Assembly (NCBI RefSeq): GCF_900110855.1
Contig: NZ_FOFA01000003.1
Coordinates: 583,449 to 647,448 of the forward strand
Origin: Microlunatus flavus
Lineage (GTDB): Bacteria > Actinomycetota > Actinomycetes > Propionibacteriales > Propionibacteriaceae
Reading direction: 5' to 3'
DNA length: 64,000 nucleotides
The first letter of the stretch is position 1. The number at the start of each line of letters is the position of its first letter. Below, piece by piece: positions 1 through 12,102 of this stretch. The notes beneath the pieces are model-generated. The model did no database searches. It saw only the letters and a program-made list of their open reading frames with translations, and was not told where the DNA came from. Position numbers and translations under genes: made by a program.

Positions 1-87
1 GTCGTCGCGGTGGCACGTGGACCAGTCGACATGACTTCCCCCCCGAAAAATCTGTCCACCTCACGGTAGCGCCGTCGAAGGGGCTCG

Positions 88-1473
88 TCAGGGGGGTTTG
101 GGTACGCCTTCACCCACCTCGCCGACGGGCAGCTCGACGTGCACGCGGGTCCCCCCTCCAGGCCGCGGCGCGACGCTGAGGCGACCGCCCAGCGCCGCGA
201 CCTGGTCCCCGACGAGGCGCAGGCCCAGGTGCTCGTCGCGCCGCCGGTGGAGCCGGGCCGGGTCGATCCCCGCGCCGTCGTCGCCGACCTCGAGCCGGAC
301 GAGACCCCGACCGTGCGCGGGCGGGACCCGCTCCGCGCTCACCTCCACGTGGGAGGCGCGGGCGTGCTTCGTCACGTTGGCCAGGGCCTCCCGGGCGACC
401 CGGTACAGCGCGACGGTCGTGTCGTCCCCCAGCGGACCGAGCTCACCCACGTGCAGCGTCACGTCCGTCCCGGCCTCCCGCAGAGGGGCGACGAGGGTCG
501 CGAGCGCCTCGTCGAGGCCGGCCCCGCCCAGGTGCGGCGGGTAGAGGTCCGCCATCAGCCCACGGAGGTTCTCCACCGCCTCGCGCAGGGTCTGCTGCAC
601 CTGCGCCATCAGCGCCCGGTGCCGCTCGGGCACGTCGGGCGCGATCGCGCCGACGGCGTAGCCGAGGCCGGCCAGGTCCTGGATCGGGCCGTCGTGCAGG
701 TCGGCCGAGAGGCGCGCCCGCTCCCGGTCGGAGGCCGAGAGCGCCCGCTCGAGCAGCCGGGCGCGTTCCGCCTCGTGCCGCACGAGCCGGCGGGCGAGCG
801 AGACGACGATCGGGACCTGCACGAGCTGCAGGGTCAGCAGCGGCACGACCACGAGCGGCAGCGACTGGCGCAGCAGGTCGTCCGCGACCCGGTCCACCCG
901 GTCGTAGTCGTAGTACGCCTCGAGCGCCAGCGGGGTGAGGCCGGCCACGCGGAGCGGGACCACGACGTCGACGTAGCGGGGCGGGCCGTCCTGGTCGTCC
1001 TCGGTGCCGCCCACCCGGCGCGGCTCCGGGGCGTCGTCCTCGAGCATCGAGGTGGTGCGTCCGGCGAGTGCGGCGGCGACGTTGCGCGGCGTGGGCTGCG
1101 GACGACGGCCGACCTCCTCGGGACGGTCGGAGAAGACGACCGTGCCGTCGTCGGACCAGACCACCACGTCGTCCAGGTAGCCGTCGGCCTTGCGGACCCG
1201 GACCGCCTCGACCAGGTCGTCGGCGTCGTCACGGTCGTGGGCGACGTACCCGGCCAGCAGCGGCGCCACGACGAGGTCGGCCATCCGGCGGGTGGTCCGC
1301 TCCGCCTCGTCGAGCGCCTGCTCACGGGCCACCGAGTGGCTGGCGACGGCGGCCGACAGGGCGATGAGGACCAGGACGGCCGCACCGAGGCCGATGACGA
1401 CGGTCACCTCACGTCGACCCGCGCGACGAGGGCGGCCGGAGACCCCCGGCCAGGCGCGTCGTCGCCCTGCCAT
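88..1473 (-). CDS. Sensor histidine kinase, NarL/ComP (HisKA_3) type
   Basis: Membrane histidine kinase of 461 residues, expected to autophosphorylate on His and pass the phosphate to a LuxR/NarL-type response regulator. Seen: a basic N-terminus, a first membrane segment (about residues 25-45), an extracytoplasmic sensor region (46-203), a second membrane segment (about 205-226) and the HisKA_3 motif LSADLHDGPIQD with phospho-acceptor His260. The HATPase domain follows, with an N-box REALANVTKHA and a G-box GDDGAGID. The start is supported by a GGGGGAGG Shine-Dalgarno just upstream. No response regulator lies inside the window; the gene reads toward the left edge, so a partner may lie just beyond it. 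The signal sensed cannot be inferred. Confidence 0.93.
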   Translation of the reverse strand: MAGRRRAWPGVSGRPRRAGRREVTVVIGLGAAVLVLIALSAAVASHSVAREQALDEAERTTRRMADLVVAPLLAGYVAHDRDDADDLVEAVRVRKADGYLDDVVVWSDDGTVVFSDRPEEVGRRPQPTPRNVAAALAGRTTSMLEDDAPEPRRVGGTEDDQDGPPRYVDVVVPLRVAGLTPLALEAYYDYDRVDRVADDLLRQSLPLVVVPLLTLQLVQVPIVVSLARRLVRHEAERARLLERALSASDRERARLSADLHDGPIQDLAGLGYAVGAIAPDVPERHRALMAQVQQTLREAVENLRGLMADLYPPHLGGAGLDEALATLVAPLREAGTDVTLHVGELGPLGDDTTVALYRVAREALANVTKHARASHVEVSAERVPPAHGRGLVRLEVGDDGAGIDPARLHRRRDEHLGLRLVGDQVAALGGRLSVAPRPGGGTRVHVELPVGEVGEGVPKPP

Positions 1474-1598
1474 CGCGCCTCCCCCGAGATCGCGTGGCGC
1501 GATGCTAGGCCTGTGGAAGTCGGCCGGCTAGTCCACCCAAGGGGGACGCGGTCGGGTCGTACGGCGCGGTCACGCGGCGAGGCGGACCTGCGGGCGGG

Positions 1599-1670
1599 TG
1601 GGCGATACTGGGTTCGAACCAGTGACCTCTTCGGTGTGAACGAAGCGCGCTACCACTGCGCCAATCGCCC
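1599..1670 (-). tRNA. tRNA-Val (anticodon CAC)
   Basis: Full cloverleaf on the minus strand: acceptor arm GGGCGAT/ATCGCCC, D arm GCGC/GCGC, anticodon stem CTTCG/CGAAG with loop TTCACAC (anticodon CAC, reading GUG), T arm ACTGG/CCAGT with TTCGAAC loop, discriminator A. The 3' CCA is not encoded (CCC follows). It closely resembles the tRNA-Val(GAC) about 1.3 kb away. Confidence 0.95.
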
Positions 1671-1733
1671 CCGCTGCCCCGGAGGGCGGGCATCACCATA
1701 CCTGATCCGGACGGCCACCTCGTCGCCGTGGGA

Positions 1734-2600
1734 TCAGGGGTCGAGGTCGGCGCCCGACCGTTCCGCGAACAGGCCGGCCAGCCCAGCCGTGACCGCGCCC
1801 AGGCCCGTGAACGCGCGGGAGTCCCAGCGCTCGACGAGCTGGACGTCGCGCAGCGAGGAGGTCAGGAACACCTCGTCCGCGCTCAGCGCCTCCTCCAGCG
1901 TGAGGTCGCGCTCGGTGACGTCGACCCACTCGAGCAGCAGCTCGCGGGTGATCCCCGCGAGCGACCCGGCGCTGAGCGGCGGGGTGACGACCTCGCGGCC
2001 GAAGACGCAGAAGACGTTGGTGCCGGTGCCCTCGCAGACGTCCCCGGCGGTGTTCAGGAAGATCGTCTCGCCGCAGCCGTGGGCGCGGGCGAAGGCCAGG
2101 CCGCGGACGTTCTCGCCGTACGAGGTCGACTTCACCCCGGTCAGCGCGCCGTGCTCGTTGCGGCGCCAGGGCGCGGTGACCACGTCGGTGCTCGCCGGCG
2201 GGTGGTCGGTGGCGGCGGCCGCGACCACGAGCGTGGGGACGCCGTACGCGGCCTGCGAGCCCAGCGGGCCGTCGCCGCCGGTGTAGGTGATCCGGATCTT
2301 GCCGTGCGCGAACGTCCGGTCGCCCAGGACGGCGTCGACCCCGTCCCGGATCGCGTCCCGGTCGGGCGTGGGCAGACCCATGGCCACGGCGGACCGTTCC
2401 AGCCGGTCGAGGTGGCGGCGCAGCGCGAACGGGCCCTCCGGCGTGACCTTCAGCGCCTCGAAGACGCCGTCGCCGACCACGAGCCCGTGGTCGGTGGCGC
2501 CGACCCGCGCGTCGCGGGCGTCGGCGTACAGGTGCCCGTCGATCCAGACGGTCGGCCTGGTCCCGACCTCGGTGGCGGACGCGTCCCGGTCGAGCTGCAT
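1734..2600 (-). CDS. Aminotransferase class IV (aminodeoxychorismate lyase / BCAT-like)
   Basis: PLP-dependent fold-type IV enzyme, 288 residues. The PLP-binding lysine is Lys157 in TGVKSTSY. The later cofactor-phosphate region NTAGDVCEGTGTN and the SAGSLAGITRE motif (residues about 190-250) are as expected for the 4-amino-4-deoxychorismate lyase / D-amino acid / branched-chain aminotransferase family. Length suits PabC-like enzymes, which make p-aminobenzoate for folate, but substrate cannot be assigned from sequence and no partner pab gene is nearby. The ATG at 2600 is supported by a TAGGCT -10 box exactly 6 nt upstream, implying a leaderless mRNA. Confidence 0.9.
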   Translation of the reverse strand: MQLDRDASATEVGTRPTVWIDGHLYADARDARVGATDHGLVVGDGVFEALKVTPEGPFALRRHLDRLERSAVAMGLPTPDRDAIRDGVDAVLGDRTFAHGKIRITYTGGDGPLGSQAAYGVPTLVVAAAATDHPPASTDVVTAPWRRNEHGALTGVKSTSYGENVRGLAFARAHGCGETIFLNTAGDVCEGTGTNVFCVFGREVVTPPLSAGSLAGITRELLLEWVDVTERDLTLEEALSADEVFLTSSLRDVQLVERWDSRAFTGLGAVTAGLAGLFAERSGADLDP

Positions 2601-2606
2601 CCGGCC

Positions 2607-2612
2607 AGCCTA
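2607..2612 (-). promoter_or_regulatory. -10 box of a leaderless promoter (aminotransferase)
   Basis: TAGGCT on the minus strand ends 6 nt before the ATG at 2600, so transcription should begin at or next to the start codon. No Shine-Dalgarno is present between them. Confidence 0.55.
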
Positions 2613-2670
2613 GGCAGGGGGCCGGTGTGGCGGACGCCACGACGCGAGGACACGCGCAGACGTGAGACGT

Positions 2671-2700
2671 TTGGACTCCCGCCCCGGCCTCGGCTAGTGT
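2671..2700 (+). promoter_or_regulatory. Sigma-70-type promoter of the tRNA operon
   Basis: TTGGAC (2671-2676) and TAGTGT (2695-2700) are separated by 18 nt and lie about 65 nt upstream of tRNA-Gly, with no ORF between. Spacing and sequence fit a vegetative actinobacterial promoter. Confidence 0.6.
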
Positions 2701-2765
2701 CTTCTCTCGCGCCCCGGACGGGAAACCGGCAGGGAGAGCAGGCCGGGAGACCAGCCAGGGCGCAT

Positions 2766-2838
2766 GCGGACGTGGCTCAGTTGGTAGAGCATCACCTTGC
2801 CAAGGTGAGGGTCGCGGGTTCGAATCCCGTCGTCCGCT
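2766..2838 (+). tRNA. tRNA-Gly (anticodon GCC)
   Basis: Acceptor GCGGACG/CGTCCGC, D-loop with TTGGTAGA, anticodon stem TCACC/GGTGA with loop TTGCCAA (anticodon GCC), T arm GCGGG TTCGAAT CCCGT, discriminator T. No encoded CCA. First gene of a three-tRNA operon. Confidence 0.96.
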
Positions 2839-2883
2839 CGGAGCGAGTCTCGCCCACCCCGTTGGGGAGAAGTAGTTCCCCCT

Positions 2884-2954
2884 GGTGGAGTGGCCGAGAG
2901 GCGAGGCAACGGACTGCAAATCCGTGTACACGGGTTCAAATCCCGTCTCCACCT
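2884..2954 (+). tRNA. tRNA-Cys (anticodon GCA)
   Basis: Acceptor GGTGGAG/CTCCACC, anticodon loop with GCA flanked by the GGA/TCC stem, T arm CGGG TTCAAAT CCCG, discriminator T. Second gene of the tRNA operon, 45 nt after tRNA-Gly. No encoded CCA. Confidence 0.95.
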
Positions 2955-2955
2955 C

Positions 2956-3030
2956 GGGCGATTGGCGCAGCGGTAGCGCGCTTCCCTGACACGGAAGAGG
3001 TCACTGGTTCGATCCCAGTATCGCCCACCA
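2956..3030 (+). tRNA. tRNA-Val (anticodon GAC), CCA encoded
   Basis: Starts one base after tRNA-Cys. Acceptor GGGCGAT/ATCGCCC, anticodon stem CTTCC/GGAAG with loop CTGACAC (anticodon GAC), T arm ACTGG/CCAGT, discriminator A at 3027. CCA is encoded at 3028-3030, unlike the other three tRNAs in the window. It ends just before a strong terminator hairpin. Confidence 0.96.
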
Positions 3031-3032
3031 GC

Positions 3033-3068
3033 AAGAGGCACCTTCGGACAAGTCCGAGGGTGCCTCTT
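3033..3068 (+). terminator. Intrinsic terminator of the tRNA operon
   Basis: A 16-bp stem with one G-T wobble: arm AAGAGGCACCTTCGGA (3033-3048), loop CAAG, arm 3053-3068. It begins three bases after the encoded CCA, and TCCTCG follows. Confidence 0.85.
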
Positions 3069-3145
3069 CCTCGTGGTGCCGGGCCGGACGGAGCAGGTCG
3101 ACCTCGCTCAGCGAGCGACGACCAGGACCACCAACCCGAGGACGG

Positions 3146-4291
3146 CTAGCCGGCCGGCTGGAACCCCGGCACGGTGGTCCCCAGCCAGGTGAGCGCGCCC
3201 GGCAGCAGCTGGACCCAGACGCTCATCCGGTGCCCCGCGTCCTGCAGGACGGTGGCGTTGACCGCCGTGGGGCGCCGGACGTCGCGCAGGAACCGGGCCG
3301 ACGTCGGGTAGGAGTCGCGGTCGGCGTGCGAGGTCTCCAGCCACATCGCGATCGGCGGCGGGTTCCGGTGCGCGAGCGTGAGCAGGTCGTACGCGCGCCC
3401 GAGCGGGGTCCGCGGCTCGAAGGGGCGGTAGTACGGGCCGAACCACGGCGTGAAGTAGCCCGCCATGACCACCGCCGCGGAGTAGGTCCCGGGGTGCCGC
3501 ATCGCGGCCATGGCCGCGCACCAGCCGCCCGCGGACAGCCCGATCGTCGCCCACGACTGGCGGTCGGTGCGGACGGCGAAGTGGTCCACCACCCAGTTCG
3601 GCACGTCGGTGGTCAGCCACGTCTCGACCTTGGGGTTGTTCCCGCCGCCGTCGACGCACTCGGAGTCCACGCCGACGGGCACCTCGGTCTGCGGCGACAC
3701 GATGATCGGCGCGACGAGCTTGCCCGCCGCGGACGCCTGGTCGACGGCCTGCCCGAGGTGGAGGACGTCGAGCCACTGGGTGGGCTGGCCAGGGTAGCCC
3801 TGGAACGTCTCCAGCACCGGGTAGCGCCGCGCCGAGGCCGGGTCGTAGCCGGGCGGGAGTCGGACGACCACGGTGCTCGTGATCCCGCTCGCCCGGCCCT
3901 TGACCGTGTACGTGAAGCGGGAGCCGGAGCCCGGGAGCGCCGGCAGCTTCCGGGGCGGCGCGACCGTGATCGAGCGGCCCGCGCGGTCGGTCAGCCGCGC
4001 CGCCGCAGCGCCGCCGGCGTCGCCGCCCTTGGTGATGCTGGCCGCCTTCGGGGCACCTCCGAAGCTGTTCGCCAGGTCGGTCCAGCTGGCGTAGAAGAGG
4101 AACTGCCGGTTCAGCAGCACGCCGGCCAGGAGCACCACCAGCACGTTGACGAGCAGGATCCCGCCCGTGCGCCCGAGGACGGTCAGCACGCCCGTGCGCG
4201 ACAGCCGCGGCCAGAGCACCACGAGACCGGCGAGGACGAGCAGCGCCACCACCCCGACCAGGACGGGGAACTCCCAGCTGATCAGGCCCAT
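3146..4291 (-). CDS. Membrane-anchored alpha/beta-hydrolase, esterase D / mycolyltransferase-like
   Basis: Protein of 381 residues with two N-terminal membrane segments (about 8-28 and 44-62), a linker, and an extracytoplasmic alpha/beta-hydrolase domain (about 125-375). The nucleophile elbow is GLSAGGWCA (Ser253), and a C-terminal DAGHRMSVW supplies the likely catalytic His. The layout resembles actinobacterial esterase D / antigen-85-like proteins that act at the cell surface. Substrate unknown. It starts at an ATG with GAGTGAG upstream as a possible Shine-Dalgarno. The gene stands alone, with the tRNA operon converging on its 3' side. Confidence 0.88.
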   Translation of the reverse strand: MGLISWEFPVLVGVVALLVLAGLVVLWPRLSRTGVLTVLGRTGGILLVNVLVVLLAGVLLNRQFLFYASWTDLANSFGGAPKAASITKGGDAGGAAAARLTDRAGRSITVAPPRKLPALPGSGSRFTYTVKGRASGITSTVVVRLPPGYDPASARRYPVLETFQGYPGQPTQWLDVLHLGQAVDQASAAGKLVAPIIVSPQTEVPVGVDSECVDGGGNNPKVETWLTTDVPNWVVDHFAVRTDRQSWATIGLSAGGWCAAMAAMRHPGTYSAAVVMAGYFTPWFGPYYRPFEPRTPLGRAYDLLTLAHRNPPPIAMWLETSHADRDSYPTSARFLRDVRRPTAVNATVLQDAGHRMSVWVQLLPGALTWLGTTVPGFQPAG

Positions 4292-4454
4292 CGACCGCTC
4301 ACTCCTTCGCCGCCCGGACCTGCCCGTTCAGGTTCCATCCCGGCAACGCGAGGCCAGGCCCGACGGGTGCCCGGGCGGCTCCGGACACGCACAGGTTGCG
4401 CACAGCGCGGTCGCCGCACCACGCACGCCCCTCGGTGTGCCAGGCTCCGTGATC

Positions 4455-5312
4455 ATGAGAGTCGTCGTGACCGGAGGCAACGGACGAGCAGGGCGCTGGG
4501 TGGTGCGCGACCTGGCGGAGGCGGGCCACGAGGTCGTGAACGTCGACCTCGCGCCCGCGCCGCAGCACGACCTGCCCGGTGAGTTCTGCGCCGTGGACCT
4601 GACCGACGCCGGGCAGGTGTACGACGCGCTCGCGCAGTTCCGGCCCGACGGCGTCGCGCACCTGGCGGCCAACCCCTCTCCCAGCGGCCACGCGCGGGTC
4701 GGGGTGTTCGACAACAACGTGCTCAGCGCGCACAACGTGCTGCAGGCCGCCGGCGACCTCGGGGTCGCCCGGGTCGTCTACGCCTCCAGCGAGATGGCCA
4801 CCGGCCTGCTCACCGACGGCGTCGTGCCCGACCGGATCCCCTTCGACGAGTCCGAGCGCCGCCCCTCGCCGAACGCGTACGCGCTGAGCAAGTACATCAG
4901 CGAGGTCGTCGCCGACTCGGTCGCGCTGGCCAGCCCCTCGACGGCCTGGGTCGGGCTGCGCATCAACAACGTGATCGACCCCGACGGCTACGCACGGTTC
5001 CGGGACGAGTGGGCGGACCCGAGCCTGAGCAGCGCGAACTTCTGGAGCTACATCGACGCGCGCGACGTCGGCACCGCCTACCGCGCGGCGCTCGAGGGCA
5101 CCAGCACCGGCCACGAGGTCTGCCTCATCGCGGCGGCCGACACCCGCGCGGTGCGCGGGCTGCGCGAGCTGATGGCCGAGCACTACGCCGGCTACGACCG
5201 CGTGGCGCCCGACCACGACGACCACCGCTCCGCCTTCGACTGCACCAAGATGCGCGCGCTGTTCGGCTGGACGCCGAGCCACTCCTGGCGCGACGTCCTC
5301 GACGCGGGCTGA
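4455..5312 (+). CDS. NAD(P)-dependent epimerase/dehydratase (extended SDR)
   Basis: Rossmann-fold sugar-nucleotide-type oxidoreductase, 285 residues. The start is set at ATG 4455 because the NAD-binding glycine motif (TGGNGRAGRW) begins immediately there; the open frame upstream has no family similarity. The catalytic YxxxK is seen as AYALSKYISE, with ASSEMATG as the Ser region. It ends with the usual FGWTPSHSWRD tail of NAD epimerases acting on a nucleotide sugar. The exact sugar is not inferable. Its stop is 15 nt from the stop of the convergent helicase gene, with a shared hairpin. Confidence 0.9.
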   Translation: MRVVVTGGNGRAGRWVVRDLAEAGHEVVNVDLAPAPQHDLPGEFCAVDLTDAGQVYDALAQFRPDGVAHLAANPSPSGHARVGVFDNNVLSAHNVLQAAGDLGVARVVYASSEMATGLLTDGVVPDRIPFDESERRPSPNAYALSKYISEVVADSVALASPSTAWVGLRINNVIDPDGYARFRDEWADPSLSSANFWSYIDARDVGTAYRAALEGTSTGHEVCLIAAADTRAVRGLRELMAEHYAGYDRVAPDHDDHRSAFDCTKMRALFGWTPSHSWRDVLDAG

Positions 5313-5327
5313 GCGACCGGCCCTCCC

Positions 5328-5333
<6 letters not shown>
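5307..5333. terminator. Hairpin between convergent epimerase and helicase genes
   Basis: GGCTGAG (5307-5313) pairs with CTCAGCC (5327-5333) over a 13-nt loop and overlaps both stop codons. It may act in both directions; there is no T-run. Confidence 0.4.
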
Positions 5334-8819
<3,486 letters not shown>

Positions 8820-8825
8820 GCCGAC

Positions 8826-8831
8826 AACCTA
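8826..8831 (-). promoter_or_regulatory. -10 box of a leaderless promoter (SNF2 helicase)
   Basis: TAGGTT on the minus strand ends 6 nt before the GTG at 8819. No Shine-Dalgarno lies between. Confidence 0.55.
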
Positions 8832-8864
8832 GGCGAGCCCTCCGACAGAACCCTCCGGCAGAGC

Positions 8865-9992
8865 TCAGCGGGTCGCGTGCCCCGCGAGCAGCCGCTCCCG
8901 CACGAAGCGGCCCACGCGCCGGGTGGCGTGACCGTCGTCGAGGACGCAGTACGTCGTGCGGAACGTCGCGTAGCGCTTCGCGAAGCGGGCGCGGACCCCG
9001 GGCAGGTCCCGCAGGGCCGCGGTCAGCGACTCCTGCGTGGCCACCACCGGCCCGGGCGCCACCGGCTCGAGGTCGAAGTAGAAGCCGCGGTCCACGTCGC
9101 GGTAGGTCGGCAGGTCGTAGGCGTAGAACACCAGCGGCTTGCCGGTCACGGCGAAGTCGAACATCGACGACGAGTAGTCGGTGACGAGGACGTCGGCCGC
9201 GGCGTAGAGCTCGGCGATGTCGGGGTGACGCGACACGTCGACGACGCCGGGGACGTCGAACGGGGCCAGCCTCTCGGTCATGAAGTAGTGGACGCGGGTG
9301 AGCAGGCGGACGCCGGGCCCGAGGTCGGCGGCCAGCTTCGGGAGGTCGAGCGACAGCTCCAGGGGCGGCGCGGACGGGTCGGCGAAGAACCGGTCGCGGA
9401 ACGTGGGCGCGTAGAGCACGACCGTCTCGTCGTCGGCCAGCCCGAGCAGCGAGCGGGTGCGGGCCCGGACCTCGTCCACGCGCGGCGGCTGGAGCACGTC
9501 GTTGCGCGGGTAGCCCAGCTCGAGCACGTCCCCCTCCCAGCGGAACGCGCTGCGCAGCCGCGGCGTGCTCGCCGGGCTCGGCGACAGCAGGTGGTCCCAG
9601 CGCGCGATGTCCAGGTCGAGCCAGTCCAGCCGCCCGGGCGGCGCCCAGCGCACGTCGCGGTGCACCGTCTTGAGCGGCGTGCCGTGCCACAGCTGGAGGT
9701 ACGTCGCGCCGGCGCGCTTGCGCCACTCGATCTCGAGGTGGGTGTTGGCCAGCACGAGGTCGGCCTGCTCCAACGCCTCCACCGCCTCCGCGGAGGCGTA
9801 CGGGACCGTCGTCACGTCGGCGGGGAAGGAGTCGGCGTGCGCCGGGTCGGCCAGCCAGACGTGGTGCGCCGGCACCTTCTCCCGCAGCCAGCGGTGGAGC
9901 GCGCGGGGGCTGTCGCTGAAGCGGCCGGCGAAGGAGTCGTAGACGATCGTGGGTCGGTCGGCGGACCCGGGCTCCGTGCTTCGCGTGCTCAT
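8865..9992 (-). CDS. CDP-glycerol glycerophosphotransferase family protein (TagB/TagF-like)
   Basis: Wall-polymer transferase of 375 residues. It is expected to move glycerol phosphate (or a related polyol phosphate) from a CDP-activated donor onto a teichoic acid-like or glycan acceptor on the cytoplasmic face of the membrane. Seen: the family motif LWHGTPLKTV in the N-terminal half and TDYSSSMFDF plus the KPLVFYAYDL motif in the C-terminal half, i.e. the GT-B donor-site signatures. ATG 9992 is chosen because upstream sequence in the same frame overlaps the divergent neighbour and has no similarity. No other wall-polymer genes are adjacent. Confidence 0.9.
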   Translation of the reverse strand: MSTRSTEPGSADRPTIVYDSFAGRFSDSPRALHRWLREKVPAHHVWLADPAHADSFPADVTTVPYASAEAVEALEQADLVLANTHLEIEWRKRAGATYLQLWHGTPLKTVHRDVRWAPPGRLDWLDLDIARWDHLLSPSPASTPRLRSAFRWEGDVLELGYPRNDVLQPPRVDEVRARTRSLLGLADDETVVLYAPTFRDRFFADPSAPPLELSLDLPKLAADLGPGVRLLTRVHYFMTERLAPFDVPGVVDVSRHPDIAELYAAADVLVTDYSSSMFDFAVTGKPLVFYAYDLPTYRDVDRGFYFDLEPVAPGPVVATQESLTAALRDLPGVRARFAKRYATFRTTYCVLDDGHATRRVGRFVRERLLAGHATR

Positions 9993-10111
9993 GGGACGAG
10001 AAAGTATGCCTCCCGACCCAGGTCGCGCACCTTCAAGCGGTTGCACCCCTGAGGGCCTACGCATGCACCCGCTCAGCACGCCCTCCGGACGACGGCTGGC
10101 ACACTCGGCCC

Positions 10112-11275
10112 GTGGCGACCACCCGCAGGCCGGTCGTCGTGCTCGGCCTCGGTCCCGCGGGCCGGGCCGCCGCGCACCGGCTGGCGGCCACCGGGGTCGA
10201 CGTCGTCGCGGTCGACCCGCACCCCGCACGCCGCTGGACGCCGACGTACGCGGCGTGGGCCGACGAGCTGCCCGGCTGGCTGCCCGACGCCGTCGTGGCC
10301 ACCCGGACGCCGGGCCCGCGTGCCTGGGCCGGCGGCGAGCACCGCGTGGACCGGACCTACGTCGTCCTGGACACACCCGCGCTGCAGGACGCGCTCGACC
10401 TCGAGGGCGTCGCGGTGGTGCCGGGCACCGTGGTCGACGCCGACGCCCACCGCGTCGGCCTGGCCGACGGCACCGTGCTCGAGGCCGACCTCGTGCTCGA
10501 CGCCCGCGGCTCCCGCCCGCAGGAGGGCCGGGCGGCGCAGACCGCGTACGGCGTCGTCGTGGAGACCGGCCGGGCCGCGCCGGCCGGGGGGCCGTGGTTC
10601 ATGGACTGGCGCGACGACTGGCGCGAGCCGGGCGACACGGAACCCGGCGCTCCCCCGTCTTTCCTCTACGCCGTCCCGCTCGACGACCGCACGACGCTGC
10701 TGGAGGAGACCTGCCTCGTGGGCCGCCCCGCGCTCGGGCTCGACGAGCTCCGCCGGCGCCTTGAGCGCCGCCTGGCCGCCCGGGGCGTCGTCCTGCGCGG
10801 CGACGAGCGCGTCGAACGGGTGCGCTTCAGCGTCGAGCCCGACCCGGACGTCCCACCGCCCGGGCGTCGGCGCGACGGCAACCGGCCGGTCGCTCTCGGC
10901 GCACGGGCCGGGCTCATGCACCCCGCGACCGGCTACAGCGTCGCCCTCGCGCTGCGCGTCGCCGAGGACCTCGCCCAGGCCGTCGCCTCCGGCCGCGACG
11001 TCTGGTCGGTGCTCTGGTCGCCGCGGGCCCGTCAGGTGCAGCGGCTGCGGGCCACCGGGCTCACCACGCTGCTGCGGCTGCCGCCGGACGGCGTCGAGCG
11101 CTTCTTCGCCGCCTTCTTCGCCCTGCCGGCCGCCCGGCAGCGCGCGTACCTGTCGGACCGCACCGACCCGGCGGGCACCCTGAGCGCGATGGCGCAGATG
11201 GCCCGGACGCTCCCGGCCCCCCTCACCGCAGTGGCGGTCACCTCCTCCCTGCCACGATGGGCGCGGCGGTCCTGA
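10112..11275 (+). CDS. Lycopene cyclase-family flavoprotein
   Basis: FAD/NAD-binding protein of 387 residues. The dinucleotide motif GLGPAGRAAA is at the N-terminus. Family features follow: DLVLDARGSRP in mid-protein, the FMDWR and FLYAVPL stretches, EETCLVGR, and the GLMHPATGYSVA motif near residue 270, all characteristic of CrtY/CrtL-type lycopene beta-cyclases. It would convert linear to cyclic carotenoid ends. No other carotenoid gene (crtB, crtI, crtE) is in the window, so the substrate may differ. GTG start; CACACT 6 nt upstream could be a leaderless -10. Confidence 0.85.
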   Translation: MATTRRPVVVLGLGPAGRAAAHRLAATGVDVVAVDPHPARRWTPTYAAWADELPGWLPDAVVATRTPGPRAWAGGEHRVDRTYVVLDTPALQDALDLEGVAVVPGTVVDADAHRVGLADGTVLEADLVLDARGSRPQEGRAAQTAYGVVVETGRAAPAGGPWFMDWRDDWREPGDTEPGAPPSFLYAVPLDDRTTLLEETCLVGRPALGLDELRRRLERRLAARGVVLRGDERVERVRFSVEPDPDVPPPGRRRDGNRPVALGARAGLMHPATGYSVALALRVAEDLAQAVASGRDVWSVLWSPRARQVQRLRATGLTTLLRLPPDGVERFFAAFFALPAARQRAYLSDRTDPAGTLSAMAQMARTLPAPLTAVAVTSSLPRWARRS

Positions 11276-11310
11276 ACAAACGGCGACCGCCTCGAGCGAA
11301 GGAGCCGAGG

Positions 11311-12102
11311 GTGGAGCTGGACCTGAGCGGGCGCGTCGTGGTCGTCACGGGCGCGGGGCGCGGCATCGGACGGGTGATCGCGGAGACGTTCGTGCGCGAG
11401 CGCGCCGTGGTCGTGGGCGTGGACCTGGCGGCCGACTCCCTGGCCTGGCTCGACGAGGCGCGCGCCGCCGCCGGGGTGGACGGGGCGTCGATGCCCTGCG
11501 ACGTCACCGACGGGCCCGGCACCACGGCCCTGGTCCAGGAGGTGGTGGAGCGCTTCGGCCGCGTCGACGTGCTCGTCAACAACGCCGGCGTCATCCTCGA
11601 GGGCCGCATCGAGGACCTGTCCGACGAGGACTGGGACCGCTGCTTCGCGGTCAACGTGGGCGGCACGTTCAAGATGTGCCGCGCCGTCGCCGGGCCCATG
11701 AAGGCGCAGCGCTCGGGCCGCATCGTCAACGCGGCGTCGTTCGCCGCGATCGTCCCCGCGATCGGCGCCGGCGCGTACGCCGCCACCAAGTCCGCCGTCG
11801 TCCAGCTGACCCGCGCTCTGGCCGGCGAGCTCGGGCCGTGGGACGTGACCGTGAACTGCTACGCGCCGGGCATGGTCCCGACGGCCATGAACGGCTTCGC
11901 CGACATGCCGGAAGCGGCGCAGGAGCGCCTGCTCGACACCCTGACGCTGCGTCGGTGGGGCGACCCGCAGGAGGTGGCCGACGCCGTGCTGTTCCTGGCC
12001 AGCGACGCCGCGCGCTACGTGACGGGCACGCTGCTCGACGTCAGCGGCGGCAAGCTCGCGACCCAGCTGCCGCAGCGCGCGTACGAGCAGGCGCGCGCGT
12101 GA
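11311..12102 (+). CDS. Short-chain dehydrogenase/reductase (SDR)
   Basis: Classical SDR of 263 residues. TGAGRGIG binds the cofactor, NNAG is at the expected place, and the catalytic Ser-Tyr-Lys is seen as NAAS...AYAATK. GTG 11311 is chosen because AAGGAG lies 6-7 nt upstream and the Rossmann strand begins about 10 residues in; an earlier frame-open start at 11257 would overlap the previous gene and lacks a site. Oxidises or reduces an unknown alcohol/ketone. Its stop overlaps the start of a second SDR by 4 nt, so the two are translationally coupled and probably act on one pathway. Confidence 0.9.
   Translation: MELDLSGRVVVVTGAGRGIGRVIAETFVRERAVVVGVDLAADSLAWLDEARAAAGVDGASMPCDVTDGPGTTALVQEVVERFGRVDVLVNNAGVILEGRIEDLSDEDWDRCFAVNVGGTFKMCRAVAGPMKAQRSGRIVNAASFAAIVPAIGAGAYAATKSAVVQLTRALAGELGPWDVTVNCYAPGMVPTAMNGFADMPEAAQERLLDTLTLRRWGDPQEVADAVLFLASDAARYVTGTLLDVSGGKLATQLPQRAYEQARA

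Noticed and set aside
139..2286. Long open frame of over 700 codons antisense to the histidine kinase and aminotransferase genes
   Set aside because: It is a shadow of very high GC coding sequence. Composition is Arg/Val/Glu/Gly-skewed with no recognisable motif, and both real genes have clear domains on the other strand.
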